64,000 nt of DNA, taken from Coptis chinensis (lineage: Eukaryota > Streptophyta > Magnoliopsida > Ranunculales > Ranunculaceae). Below are positions 47,550 to 57,860 of this stretch, in pieces (position 1 is the first letter of the stretch; the number at the start of each line of letters is the position of its first letter). The notes under the pieces were generated by a model. It was not told the DNA's origin. It was given only the letters and a program-made list of their open reading frames with translations, and did not search any database. The position numbers were made by a program, and so were the translations under genes. The DNA is taken from NCBI GenBank assembly GCA_015680905.1, contig CM027377.1, positions 26,436,501-26,500,500 on the forward strand, given 5' to 3'.

Positions 47550-47960
47550 TGAACTCTTGCGTGAGAAGAATCCATCGGATTAATCTCGCTAGCATCCTTC
47601 TTTGCAAGAAGGTACCTATGGTCGCGATGGTCCGTGGTAAACTAAAGTTTTAGAACCAACCAAATAAGGACTAAATTTATCTAAAGCATAAATGACAGCT
47701 AAGAATTCTTTTTCAGTAGTTGTATAATTCCGTTGAGCATCGTTTAAAGTTTTACTAGCATAATAAATAACAAGTTGGACTTATTATCTAGTTTTCGTCC
47801 CAAGACAAAGACTAACCGTGATAGTCACTAGCATCACACATGAGTTCGAAAGGTTTTGACCAATCAGGAGGCTAGATAATAGGTGCAGTGGTTAGGGCGG
47901 CTTTTAAGGTGTCAAAAGCCTGTTTACAGTTAAAATTAAAATCAAAGATTGCATCCTTCA
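47550..47960 (-). pseudogene. RNase H of element 2
   Basis: Read from right: ASKTLNDAQRNYTTTEKEF (about 47765-47705), LAVIYALDKFSPYLVGSKT (to about 47640), RLIRWILLTQEFTLEIKGQK (47580-47525) and VVADHLSRL just beyond. This is the conserved gypsy RNase H tail. A frame change occurs at about 47640. Confidence 0.75.
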
Positions 47961-48099
47961 AAAGCAGGTTAGTTAAAGGCCTAGCTATTTTTAAAAAAAT
48001 CTTTAATGAACCGCCTATAAAACCCCCGCAAGATGGCCTAGAAAGGTTCTAATCTCACCTGACAGTCCGTGGGTTTAGGTAGGGTCGCTATCTTATCTA

Positions 48100-49000
48100 G
48101 TTTGGCTTTATCTACTTCGATGCCATCACTAGATACAATATGACCTAGTACTATGCCCTTTTGACCATGAAATGACACTTTTCCCAATTTAAAACGAGGC
48201 TCTTTTTCTTCACACCGTCAAAACCTTAGACAAAGTTAGACAAACAACCGTGAAGGAGTCTCCATAGATAGAAAATCATCCATGAAAACTTCCATAAAAA
48301 GCTTCTACCATGTCACTAAATATATGAAGCATACAATCACCGGAAGGTACCGTGAGCATTACAAAGGCCAAAAGGCATTCGCTTATAGGCATATGTTCCG
48401 GCGGACATGTGAAGGTTGTCTTTTCTTGGTCATCAATATCAATAATAATCTGAAAATAGCCGAGTAGCCATCCAGAAACAATAAAAGGCATGACCAATTA
48501 GACGCTCAAGCATCCGATCTATAAATGGTGCGGAAAGTGATCCTTTCGCGGTCATAGCATTTAAACGCCCCAGAATCAATACAGATTCTCCATTTCATAG
48601 GACCTTGAGTGACAACATAGTCACCCTTCCCCGCTACGCACTCATGGTAATTCCCGACTTCTTAGGAACTACATGAATGGGACTTACCCATTCGCTATCG
48701 GAGATTGGGTATATAATACCCGCGATCCAAGAATCGCAAGACTTCTTCCCTAACCACCTCTTTCATGGCGTGGTTCAAGCGACGTACCCGAGGTTCATGA
48801 AGAAGTCTTCGCTATCCTCCAAATGTATACGATGAGTGCGCACATTAGGGTCGATGCCCTTAATGTCACTAAGGACCAACCAATCGCAGACCGATGTTCC
48901 CTAATCACCCTTATTAAAGATGTCTCTTCATCTTTAGTTAGCAGAGAAGATATAATTATCGGGTGACTACCATCCGGATCAAGTTGAATATATTTTAACT
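48100..49000 (-). pseudogene. reverse transcriptase of element 2
   Basis: Start of RT region after LPPELKYIQLDPDGSHPIII (about 48995) and RVIREHRSAIGWSL (about 48905). VIPKKSGITP-type region near 48660 is broken. GYFQIIIDIDDQEKTTFTCP (48460-48410) and CMLHIFSDMVEAFYGSFHG (about 48330) lead to the catalytic box FMEVFMDDF at about 48310-48275 in one frame. Indels split the domain at least five times. Confidence 0.8.
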
Positions 49001-49066
49001 CCGGGGGAAGAGGTTTAAGACCGGGTGTGGACAGATCGTCCGTTGATGTTTCATAAGTGTCCTTAT

Positions 49067-49700
49067 TCATGTAATGAATACTTGCTTAGGTAGCAAGTCT
49101 TCATACTCAAGATATGGAGCAACCGACGGGTCTACAATTGGTGTGGACTCCAGGATGGTGTTGACCTCCTCTAAGTAGGAGTCATTCACAAAATCAGAAG
49201 TTCCAAAAGAAAGGAATTTGTACATATTGTTTTCGTGAAACGTGTTGTTAAAATAATCTTGAGCTAAACTCTCGATCATGCTAACCTCCCCATCTATAGA
49301 TCTAATCCGTAATCGTTTCATCATTTTAAAAACATTTACCTCGACGTAAAGATGGCCAAAAGATAAGGACATCTTTCCATCGCGACAATTTATAAGCGCA
49401 TTGGCAGTTGCCAAGAAGGGCCCTAAGATGATTGGTACGAGTCATTAGCTTAATTTTTGTATCGAGGATAACAAAATCGCCAGGATAGTAGAAATCCCGA
49501 ACCTTAACAAGCACGCTTTTCCACTACACCTTTAGGATACTTAATTGACCGTCCGCTAATTGCAACGCTATTTTTGTAGGTTGCATTTCCTGTAGACCTA
49601 TTTGTTTATACAAGTAATACGGGGAGTAAGTTAACACTCGCCCCGTGTCTAATAAAGCCGTCGCCGCGGTGGGAATCTCCTAAGGTGCATTTTACAAGAG
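49067..49700 (-). pseudogene. retropepsin-like protease and linker of element 2
   Basis: From right: ALLDTGASVNLLPYYLYKQI with the DTG catalytic triad at about 49650-49642, LQLADG (49555), VLVKVRDFYYPGDFVILDT (49514-49460) and, after an indel at the ILGRPFLATA block, MATANALINCRDGKMSLSFG (49414). The linker continues IDGEVSMIESLAQDYFNNT and LSFGTSDFVNDSYLEEVNT to 49067. This is the best kept DTG of the three Athila-like elements. Confidence 0.8.
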
Positions 49701-49779
49701 GGATCTACCGTGGTCCTTGTACTTAACAATTCCATTATTTTCGGATAAAGTTGGGAACCGCTCAGGTTAAAAAGGCGCC

Positions 49780-51800
49780 TTTGGGTATGTTCGCCTTTAC
49801 GCCTAGTAGTGCACAACTCTTTAAGAAACTTAGCGTGGTTAGGAAGCTTTTAATAGCTTCGAGAAAGGGAGGTTTATCGTTAGATTCTTGAAAACGCTCC
49901 TAATTTCCTCAAAGTTTGTATCCCTAGTTAGCATGGCTAATTTTTGAGGGAACGGTGGTTTCGCTTCTATATTTCGTGATATGGCTCTACTTGTCGCGGT
50001 AACCTTGGCTTTCGGTTTCTTTGGTTGTGGTTTAACCGGTACCTCTACCGTGGTAGGCTCTTCGTTTCTATTTCGTATCTAGTTCGATATCCGTGTAGGA
50101 GTATCGATGGGGTAACTATAGGAGAAGTTATTTTGTTATCAACCACTCTTCCGTAATCCGAGAGTGGTGATGGCATTTAGGTCACCTACGCATTGTAGTT
50201 TCCGTGACTAGAATTACCGTTTACCTCAAAGGTCGTGGTTTGCTGTTTTAGGGTTTGGTATAGCTTGACCGAAACGACGCTTTTGGTTTGGCTTTCTCTT
50301 GGGCTAACCGTTGTATGCCCCGATTTATTGATTGTAAGATCCGCTCGGTTTGATTTAGTCATTGATTGGAAAAGTTGTTGGGTAAACTCAGATAAAGGCG
50401 CCGATAACGATCCGGGGTTGTGTAGGTGTAGTAGTCACGGGTGGTGCGACCGAACTATCTCGCTGATTATTTATGGGTGGGTTGTGATAGTTATTATTAT
50501 TAACCGAACGATACCTCTATTGGTATTATAATTATTATAATTATTTTGACCTTGTGCTTGACCTTGCCTAGGTTGCGCTTTGGTTGTTATAATTATTATA
50601 ATTCCCTTTGACTTTGTCCTTGTCCTTGTCTAAGTGAAGCTTGGTTATAATTGTTTGCTTGCCTAACGCTTTGATTATTGTACCCGGAGGTGTTACTTGT
50701 TGATTATTTCTCCAACTGAAGTTGGGATGTTGTCTCCAAGGGCTTAGGAATAGGATAGTTATTAATAGAGTAAACATTATCTTGCTCTAGTGGTTGTTGT
50801 TCATAAGCTAGAGGACAATAATTGTCGTGGTGCTCGACTCAAACAGAAATTACATGGGTGGAGTTTACACATTCATGACGGGATAGGCTTTTGTTGAACG
50901 TAAATAGCCTCCACTTTTTAGTTAGAGATTCGATTAAATTTTTAAGTTCGATCGGTTTTATTCTCAAACATACTAGCGGCCTTGACCGTTGAAGAAGAAC
51001 TAGCGAGCGGGGATATCATCACTCCCCCCAATTATTATTCCGTTTAGTTTGGTCTTCTAAAAATTTGTAAGCCCCGAGGCTCCTTTACTTAGGAAACTAC
51101 CCCATTCATTATGTCAAGGACTTCTTTATGGTGATGTTGAAGTCCTTTGAAAAAGGCACTAACTAACGGTCTTTGCTAGGTTATGGTGTGGACACTCTAT
51201 AAGGAGATCGGTGAAACGATTCCATGCCTCGTAAAATGATTCATGAGGGTTTGGCCGGAAGAAATGGATCTTGGAAAGCATTTCATCCGCTTTAGGGGTG
51301 GGTAAAATGTTCCATAAACAAACAACAAGTTTAGCCCACGGTCCACGAATTAGGGCTTTGGGCAGTTAACCAAGACGCTTTATCGGCTAATGTGAAAGGA
51401 AATACCCTTAGTTTAATCTGTCCGCACCAACCGTAGGATGGTGGAATGTTGTAAGGACTTGTTCAATCCTACGATAGCCGATAAGGTTTTTCATGGTCTA
51501 ACCCATGAAAAACGGGTAACAAATTAAATATGTTTGGGGATTCAAAATCCCCGTTGGTCCGCTAGAACGATGCAAGACTTAGGGCTATCGCCAAAGCTTT
51601 GTAGAAGTCGGAGAGAGGAGTCTCTCTTCTTCACCATTATGTCGTATGGTGTGTGTGATAGTAGTTAGAGGTGTCGTGGGTGGTGTACTAGATAGACTTG
51701 TTTGTTGTGGTGTAATTACGCTTTTGTTTGTTTTGTTCGACTGCACCTTAATCTCATGCAAGACTAAGTTGAGCTTAACTAACATGCAACACTCCAAACA
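49780..51800 (-). pseudogene. Athila-like gag and gag-protease spacer of element 2
   Basis: N-terminal frame at 51797-51585 begins MECCMLVKLNLVLHEIKVQS. Gag core pieces: LWNILPTPKADEMLSKIHFF (about 51320), FYEAWNRFTDLLIECPHH (51240-51180) and FFKGLQHHHKEVLDIMNGVV (51150-51090). C-terminal Asn/Gln-rich tail: PWRQHPNFSWRNNQQ (50740) with NYNNYNNQS (50580). The spacer with NLTINLPF-like sequence is at about 49870. Gag forms the particle. Frame changes separate each block. Confidence 0.75.
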
Positions 51801-52276
51801 ATTTCGATATACTAGTATAAAACCTCTAACCGGAAAAATGCGAGGTATGGAAGAAAGGAATACCCGATAGCGCCCTTGCTTCGCTTATGAATGAATAGCG
51901 CCTTGTGTACGCGCGTGTTCAGTGTATATAAGAGATTAGAACACTGAAAAGCTTGACAACTCGAAGTTCGAATCAAACCGTGGAAATCCTGAATTTTTCG
52001 AGAAGGCGCTGGCGCGCCAAGATTGTATGCTGGCGCCAAGGCAATGTCGAAGCTCCAAGAAGATAGCTGGTCGCTCTTTTCTTTTGGCGCTCTTGTAAAC
52101 GAAATTCGATAAAGAAGATAGCTGGTCGCGCTTTTTGGCCTGGCCAGTGTATTTTTCTCGAATTTTTCCAAAACTGAAACGGCAACCACAAAGATGAATC
52201 AAACAAGGGTGGGTGGGTTTAATGGGACTTAAAAATGACTACTTCTACAAAGAAAACAATGCTAAAGTGCAACTAA
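51801..52276 (-). other. 5' leader of element 2
   Basis: No gene supported. GC-rich, repetitive stretches (GGCGCTGGCGCGCC at about 52005-52018 and related CTGGTCGC units) recur with variation and match 18000-18260 in element 1. Overlapping minus-strand frames read the same repeated units. Confidence 0.5.
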
Positions 52277-52289
52277 GATGGCAGCCATT
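52277..52289 (-). other. primer-binding site of element 2, core shortened
   Basis: Two bases after the LTR end, the minus strand reads TGGCTGCCATC. Element 1 has TGGCGCATGCCATC and element 3 TGGCGCCGCTGC, so about 5 bases of the GC core are missing. Confidence 0.65.
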
Positions 52290-53644
52290 TGATAAATGTA
52301 AAATGAATAGTCTACCTACTTAAATGAACGATGAATCCAAACGTAAGTAAACTAAACTTATCGCTTTTACGGTCTATTATCAAAGCTTCTACTCTCAATG
52401 CTAATTGCACTAAATGGAGTAACGGTTCGCTCCACTCCTAGTTCCCTAGCATGGATTGTTTTCTAAGTCTAACTAGTCGCTCTTAAGTCAATGAGAGCTT
52501 TAATTAAATATTATACTACGATACTTAATTAAGATGATTACTAGAAATTAACTACAAATGCTATGGAAATACTATTGTTTGACTCTAGATAAAGGAATTA
52601 GAGGGGAATCGAATCCACCTCGAATCTAACTTAATGACCTAGTACAGATTGTGGTATCTCGATTCTTACGGTTTCACGGCAAGAAATTCGAAGTCTAATC
52701 CCTAGTTTTCATGGCATTTCTACCAAGTACTAACTAGCATGTGAGGTCGCCCACCCATTCTCATGGCTTAAACACCACCTTCTATAGTGGAATAGATTCT
52801 ACAACGCGTTTCTATACTAAACAACTAAGTTTTCATCAAGGCTTCATCAACCCCTCTAATGGAGGTTTAGCCTTGAGTCATCAATCTAACATTTACCATT
52901 GAATCTAAACTAAACATAATGTGAGAAATTGAGAATTACTTAATTTAGCAATAATGAATCTAATTTAATGGCTGGAATAAAACAATGACAAGAATTGAAT
53001 TTAGATCTAAAATGGAAATGACAAATTCGAACTTGATAAAAATACTACTTTATTTATCTAATCAATCAAGAACAATGATTCAGAGATTTAATCTAAAACA
53101 AGAATTTAAATGGAACTAAAACTTAATTTAATTAATAAAACTAGATCTAGAATTCTATATCTTAATTTAGGTCTAACTAGCTACCATTAACAAAGAGCTA
53201 AGCTTTTGTTTTATACATCCAGATCCAAAATTCGTGCATGGGCTTGGAGCCATGGGTTGGGGGCCGAGAATCGTGCCCAAACCCAATTCTTTCAAATTCC
53301 AAAAGGCCTCTTCAGCTGCAGTTGGCTTCCACAGACTTTTCGTCCACTTCTGCTCCTCTGATTGGGTCAAGTCTTGGACCATTGCAAAGCTCTTTCCGAG
53401 CCGGTCGTTTTGACATAAGGTAGGCCTCAATCCGAGGTCTGAGTCCAAAGATATGGCATTCGAAGTTCTCACGACTTTTGCTCCTTTATCTCGCTAAAGT
53501 GGCACATTTTTCAAGATAATGGACTTTGAAGCCCGAAATGCATAAAAAAACACGTAATCGTATTAACTCTTACTTATTATTCACATAATTGGTCTAACAG
53601 TATGATTATTAAGGGGTTAAAACTACAGTTTTGGGCTCTTATCA
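52290..53644 (-). repeat. LTR (5') of element 2
   Basis: From TGATAAATG to CTCTTATCA, 1355 bp. TTTAT follows at 53645-53649. Internal open frames are not genes. Confidence 0.92.
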
Positions 53645-53872
53645 TTTATATAGAGATTACAAGTTCTAAATAGAGATTACAAATTCTAAATAGAAACAAA
53701 ACAGACGATGCGTATTTGACTAACTCGAGGCACGGGCGCGCTCTGGTTGAGCGCGGGGCGCGTTATATCTATTTGACAATTATTATGCACGAGGCGCGGG
53801 GCGCACTCTAATTGTGTTATGTAATGAAGCGCAGCGCGCGCCGCACTATGACGTGAAGAACAACTTCTAATA
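53645..53872 (-). repeat. copia LTR part 2, minus strand, after element 2
   Basis: Resumes with the duplicated TTTAT then ATAGAGATTACAAGTTC and ends ACTTCTAATA (53872). Together with 38954-39026 it makes a copia LTR of about 296 bp, similar to 59314-59584 and 61610-61861. It is rich in GCGCG blocks such as GGGCGCGCTC. The PPT (minus strand TTGAGGGGGAG) abuts it at 53873-53883. Confidence 0.85.
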
Positions 53873-53879
53873 CTCCCCC

Positions 53880-55510
53880 TCAAGTTGGGGAGTGAATGTC
53901 AAGAACTCCCAACTTGCAAATTAATCTCAGAAAGGTGTCCTTCCCGAGAGGTTTAGTGAAGGCGTCAGCCACCTGATCTGAGGATGGAACGAACGTAGGA
54001 GATAGTAACTTGGCCTGTATCTTGTCGCGTAAGAAATGATAGTCCAATTCTATATGCTTCGTTCGTTCATGAAAAACTGAATTTTGAGATAGATGAAGGG
54101 CGGCTTGATTGTCACAGAACATGTTCATCGGAGAAGGATGAGAAATGCCTAAGTCAGAGAGAAGATACTTCAACCATTGAAGTTCACATGCCAGGGTAGC
54201 CATGGAACGATATTCGGCTTCAGTAGAAGAACAGGATACAGTGCTCTGTTTCTTTGTTTTCCAGGATATAGGGCTAGAACCAAGAAAAGTGCAATAACCA
54301 CTAGTAGAACGACGAGTGACAAAGGCAGCCCCCAATCGAGTCACGTAAAACCGAGAGATGTGTAAAGAACTATTAGCGGATAAGAGAATCCCTTTGTTGA
54401 TCGAACCTTTAAGATAGCTGAGTATACGATGAGCATCATCTAGATGTGGAGTCTGTGGGGACTACATGAAATGGCTGAGATAATTTACAGAATAAGTGAT
54501 ATCTGGAAGTGTAACTGTGAGATATAAGAGACGCCTAATCAAGTGACGATAGACAGTAGGATCTTGAAGTAATGTGTCATCATCGGTATGGAGGATGATG
54601 TTTTGTTCCATAGGGAACTCAGAAATACGACCACCAGTGGTACCACAATCAGACAAAATGTCCAAAAGACATTTGCGCTGTGTAAGAAATAATTCTTCTT
54701 TGGAACGAGCAACCTCGATACCCAATAAATATTTTAGACGTCCCAAGTCCGTGATATAAAACTTTGCTTCTAAAAATTGCTTCAAGTTCTGAATGAAAGA
54801 TGGATTGTTACCTGTGATTAGAATGTCATCCACATACACAAGGACAAAGGTATAATCAAAACCCCAAATATTTGTGAATAGAGAATAATTAGACTTAGAC
54901 TGAGTGAAGCCGGTAGTGATAAGAGTGGTAGATAGTTTGGCAAACCATTGTCAAGAAGTCTGCTTGAGTCCATATAAAGACTTATTGAGGTGACATATCC
55001 TGTGCTCCCCCTGTTTGGCGAATCCAGGAGGTAAGGTCATATAAACAGTTTCATCCAAATCACCTTGAAGAAAGGCATTGTGAACATCCAGTTGATGAAG
55101 AGTCCAATGTCTGATAGCAGCAATGGAGAGAAGTAATTGAACAGTGACTAATTTAGCAACAGGTGCAAAAGTGTCATGACAGTCTTGGCCTTCAATCTGA
55201 TTGTAACCCTTGGCAACAAGACGAGCTTTGTAACGTTCAATAGAACCATCTGAATGATATTTAATCTTGAAAACCCATTTATAACCAATAAGTTTATGAT
55301 AAGAGGATGACAGAATAAGAGTCCATGCGTTATTTTGTTCCAAAGCTGCAATTTCAACAACCATAGCAGCTCTCCATTCTGGAATTTTGACAGCTTGAGA
55401 AAAAGATGTAGGAACAATTGAAGAAGACACTTTAGACAAAAAAGCTTTATGACAAGTAGAAAAATTAGTGTCAAAAACATAGAAAACCATTGGGTATGGA
55501 GTGGAAGACT
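53880..55510 (-). pseudogene. copia A reverse transcriptase-RNase H
   Basis: From right: [60 protein letters not shown] with the first catalytic D (55100), [12 protein letters not shown] then a stop codon at 54952-54950, and VYVDDILITGNNPSFIQNLK with the YVDD box at about 54839-54828. RNase H: STSGYCTFLGSSPISWKTKK, SSTEAEYRSMATLACELQW, FCDNQAALHLSQ and IELDYHFLRDKI, ending KLGVLDIHSPT at the stop 53880. Few frame breaks, chiefly the TGA at 54950 and breaks at about 54460 and 54345. Same order as in 57861-59306 but in opposite orientation. Confidence 0.88.
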
Positions 55511-55513
55511 GTG

Positions 55514-55945
55514 TTACCTTAGAGTCTGATTGGATGAGGTTGGCCGAACAAGGGACTGTAAGTGCCTTGGTGAGAGTAGGACAGTGATAATCTTTGATGA
55601 GAAGTGGGGTTGTTGCACTCTAGTAGATCGAGGTAAGGTAGGAGGATTAAGGTGTGATGGCTGAGGGCGTTCTGAAATTGCGGGCGATGGAGCTGTGGGA
55701 GTGAGAAGATTTTCAAGAGAGAGGGCACGGGCGTGCTCTATTTGTACTAGAGCAGAGGGCGCGCGCGCTCTGTCTACTGGAAGATGGGGAAGAAGAGAGT
55801 GCAGGGTGCGCTCGATTTGGACTGGATAAGAGCGCGGGCGCGCTCCGTCCACTGGAATTACATGAGATGATTGAATATCGAAGGTTTCATTGTCTGATAT
55901 GGGTAAAGGATAAACTGGCAGATGTGATGGTGGGGAAGATAAATG
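55514..55945 (-). pseudogene. copia A integrase-RT linker, CG-rich
   Basis: Frame at 55852-55514 reads MDGARPRSYPVQIERTLHSL and ends [20 protein letters not shown] then [12 protein letters not shown]-type sequence sits in the linker before the RT in copia elements. The region contains the palindrome-like GCGCGGGCGCGCTCC and GAGGGCGCGCGCGCTCTG units, also present in the LTR. Confidence 0.6.
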
Positions 55946-56720
55946 TTAACAGGGGAATACAGTCTCATGGAAAATCACATCACGGGAAGTATACATTTTC
56001 TTAGAAGATAAATTATAAATGCGATAGCCTTTCTGAACATAAGGATAAGCAATGAAGATGTCAGGTTTCCCGCGGTGATCAAACTTATTCTTAATGGAAG
56101 TGTTATAAGAAAAACATAAACAACCAAATATACAAAGATGGGTAAGAGTGGGAGGTGTTGTAAATAAAAGCTCATGAGGTGATTTGTTATTTAACAAGGT
56201 GCTAGGGATTTTGTTAATGAGATAGCCTGCAATGAGAATGCATTCACCCCAGAAAGATAATGGGAAATGAGCTTGAAAACGTAACGCTCGTGCAACGTTG
56301 AGTAAGTGACGATGTTTTCTTTCAACAATAGCATTTTATTGGGGAGTAGCAACACAACTACGTTGGTGGATTACTCCATGTTTTGAAAAAAATTGTTGCA
56401 TGTTATGGGATATAAATTCGGATCCATTGTCGGATCGAAAGACTTGGATTTCATAAAAATGGTTATCAATGTTGCTATGGCCAGATATGAGTGAATGTAT
56501 TGTAGAATGAAATTGAGTATGAACCATGGCAAAAAAAGATTATAAATGCATGGCAGTTTCAAATTTGACAGTCATAAGATAAATCCATGTAGCACGACTA
56601 AAATCATCGACAATAGTTAAGAAAAAACGAGCATTGGAATAGGATGGTAAATTAAAAGGACCCCAAATGTCACAATGAATCATTTAGAAAGGTCTAATAG
56701 TCTTTATTGAACTATGAGAA
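55946..56720 (-). pseudogene. copia A integrase
   Basis: From right: FAMVHTQFHSTIHSLISGHS-like core (about 56520-56455), [19 protein letters not shown] with the catalytic D (56445-56395), [18 protein letters not shown] (to 56340), then [18 protein letters not shown]-type sequence (about 56270-56215) and [32 protein letters not shown] (split at about 56140), ending DVIFHETVFPC at 55950. Short frame breaks occur at about 56340 and 56560. This copy runs on to the gag-preintegrase domain, so the two loci share the same integrase type. Confidence 0.8.
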
Positions 56721-56835
56721 AAAGATAAACGTGTTTGCTTAGCTTGCGGATATATAGTGCAGGTAGCATTATTGGAACTAGAAATGAAAGGAAACTGCTT
56801 AGCTAAAATCTGCAAAGGTGTGGAAGAGAGATGTC

Positions 56836-57078
56836 CTAAGCGATAATGCCAAAATTATTGGTGGTGGAGTTGTAGGATGAGCAAACGGAAGCTAGTTGGA
56901 GATGGTAGAGTCTCCCATTAAGCCGGCCCAATCCAATCTTCTTCTTTAATAACTGGTCCTGAAAAAGGCAAGAATCATTAGTGAACGTGATAGAGATAGG
57001 GTGAGATTTGATAAGGTCACTAATGGAAAGCAAGTTAAAATGAAAGGTGGGAACAAAAAGAACATTGTCAAGACGCAA
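56836..57078 (-). pseudogene. copia A GAG-pre-integrase region
   Basis: MRLDNVLFVPTFHFNLLSIS, then LIKSHPISITFTNDSCLFQD and LGRLNGRLYHLQLAS: the 'L..VL.VP....NLLS...L' and 'G...GLY.L' pattern of the domain between protease and integrase in copia elements. Confidence 0.8.
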
Positions 57079-57189
57079 TAGAGGAGAGAGAATAACACTA
57101 CCAACATGAGTAATTAAATAGTTTGTGCCATCCGGAAGTTTAAGAGTAGAATATGTTAAACAAGTATGATAATGAGAAAACAGATGTAA

Positions 57190-57475
57190 TCATGAACAAA
57201 CATGATTGGTAACACCAGAGTCAATGATCCATATGGATTTAGAAAAACACGAGAGAGATATATCTATCAGATTTGCTTGTGAAGTGGTACTACCTGAATC
57301 AAGCAAACTGAGAAGTTGGTTGTTGTTCTGTGGAGAAAATAGGAGAAGTGGAGCCTGTAGAAACCGAATTGGCTTTAGCAGGCTTGCGTGGATAACCATG
57401 CAGTTTGTAACATATACCAATATGATGTCCAACTCGGTTATAGTGGTTGCAGAATGGACGAGCACGCGCATCTCG
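57190..57475 (-). pseudogene. copia A protease with zinc-knuckle remnant
   Basis: SKSIWIIDSGVTNHVCS (57240-57190) is the copia protease active site, usually WIIDSGATNHVCS; DSG is kept but the following Ala is Val. The upstream part holds LLFSPQNNNQLLSLLDSGST and a frameshifted zinc knuckle (CNRVGH...CYKLHGYP in the parent). Confidence 0.75.
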
Positions 57476-57589
57476 TTGCCTCAGATCACATGCCGCGACG
57501 CTCTTGGTCGAGGCTTAACTATTGTTGTCTTCGCTGGAGGTTTAGACGAGCCTGATTTCGAAGAAGAAGCCCAGTTGGTCTTTTGAAAA

Positions 57590-57860
57590 TGAGTACTCAG
57601 GGTAGCAGCGTCTGGAGCAAAAGGAATAGAGCCTATCGGATTAAAGAATAAATCTTGGACATACGAGGAAAATTATCCATTAAGAAAATTTGACTGCGGA
57701 TGGATTGAAAACGAGCATCGAGGCCTTGCATGAATTTCATAGAACGACCATCTTCAACCTTTTTGGCAAAAATAGATGCATGACCACAAATACAAGCAGG
57801 CATAGTAGACAAATAACTTAATTCATCCCAGAAAGATTTAAGCAAAGTGAAATAAACACA
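57590..57860 (-). pseudogene. copia A gag, truncated at its N-terminal side
   Basis: Minus-strand frame begins (57845) at LKSFWDELSYLSTMPACICG, then FAKKVEDGRSMKFMQGLDAR FQSIRSQI. It corresponds to the C-terminal half of the UBN2-type gag. At 57860 the homology stops and the reverse-oriented RT of copia B begins. The missing N-terminal half exists in the other copy at 61491-61075. Confidence 0.75.

Larger units (their letters stand above)
39027..53644 (-). mobile_element. Athila-like Ty3/gypsy element 2, nested in a copia LTR
   Basis: Complete minus-strand element of 14.6 kb, with LTRs 39027-40373 (3') and 52290-53644 (5'), PBS at 52289-52277 and PPT at 40374-40387. Order from right: gag, PR, RT, RNase H, IN, two post-pol ORFs, PPT. 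TTTAT duplication on both sides shows simple insertion. It lies in the copia LTR whose halves are 38954-39026 and 53645-53872. It is closely related to element 1 but retains RT-RH-IN. All coding domains carry frameshifts as written. Confidence 0.92.

Noticed and set aside
55148-55480. 110-codon minus-strand ORF rich in Leu
   Set aside because: Shadow frame of the copia A reverse transcriptase.
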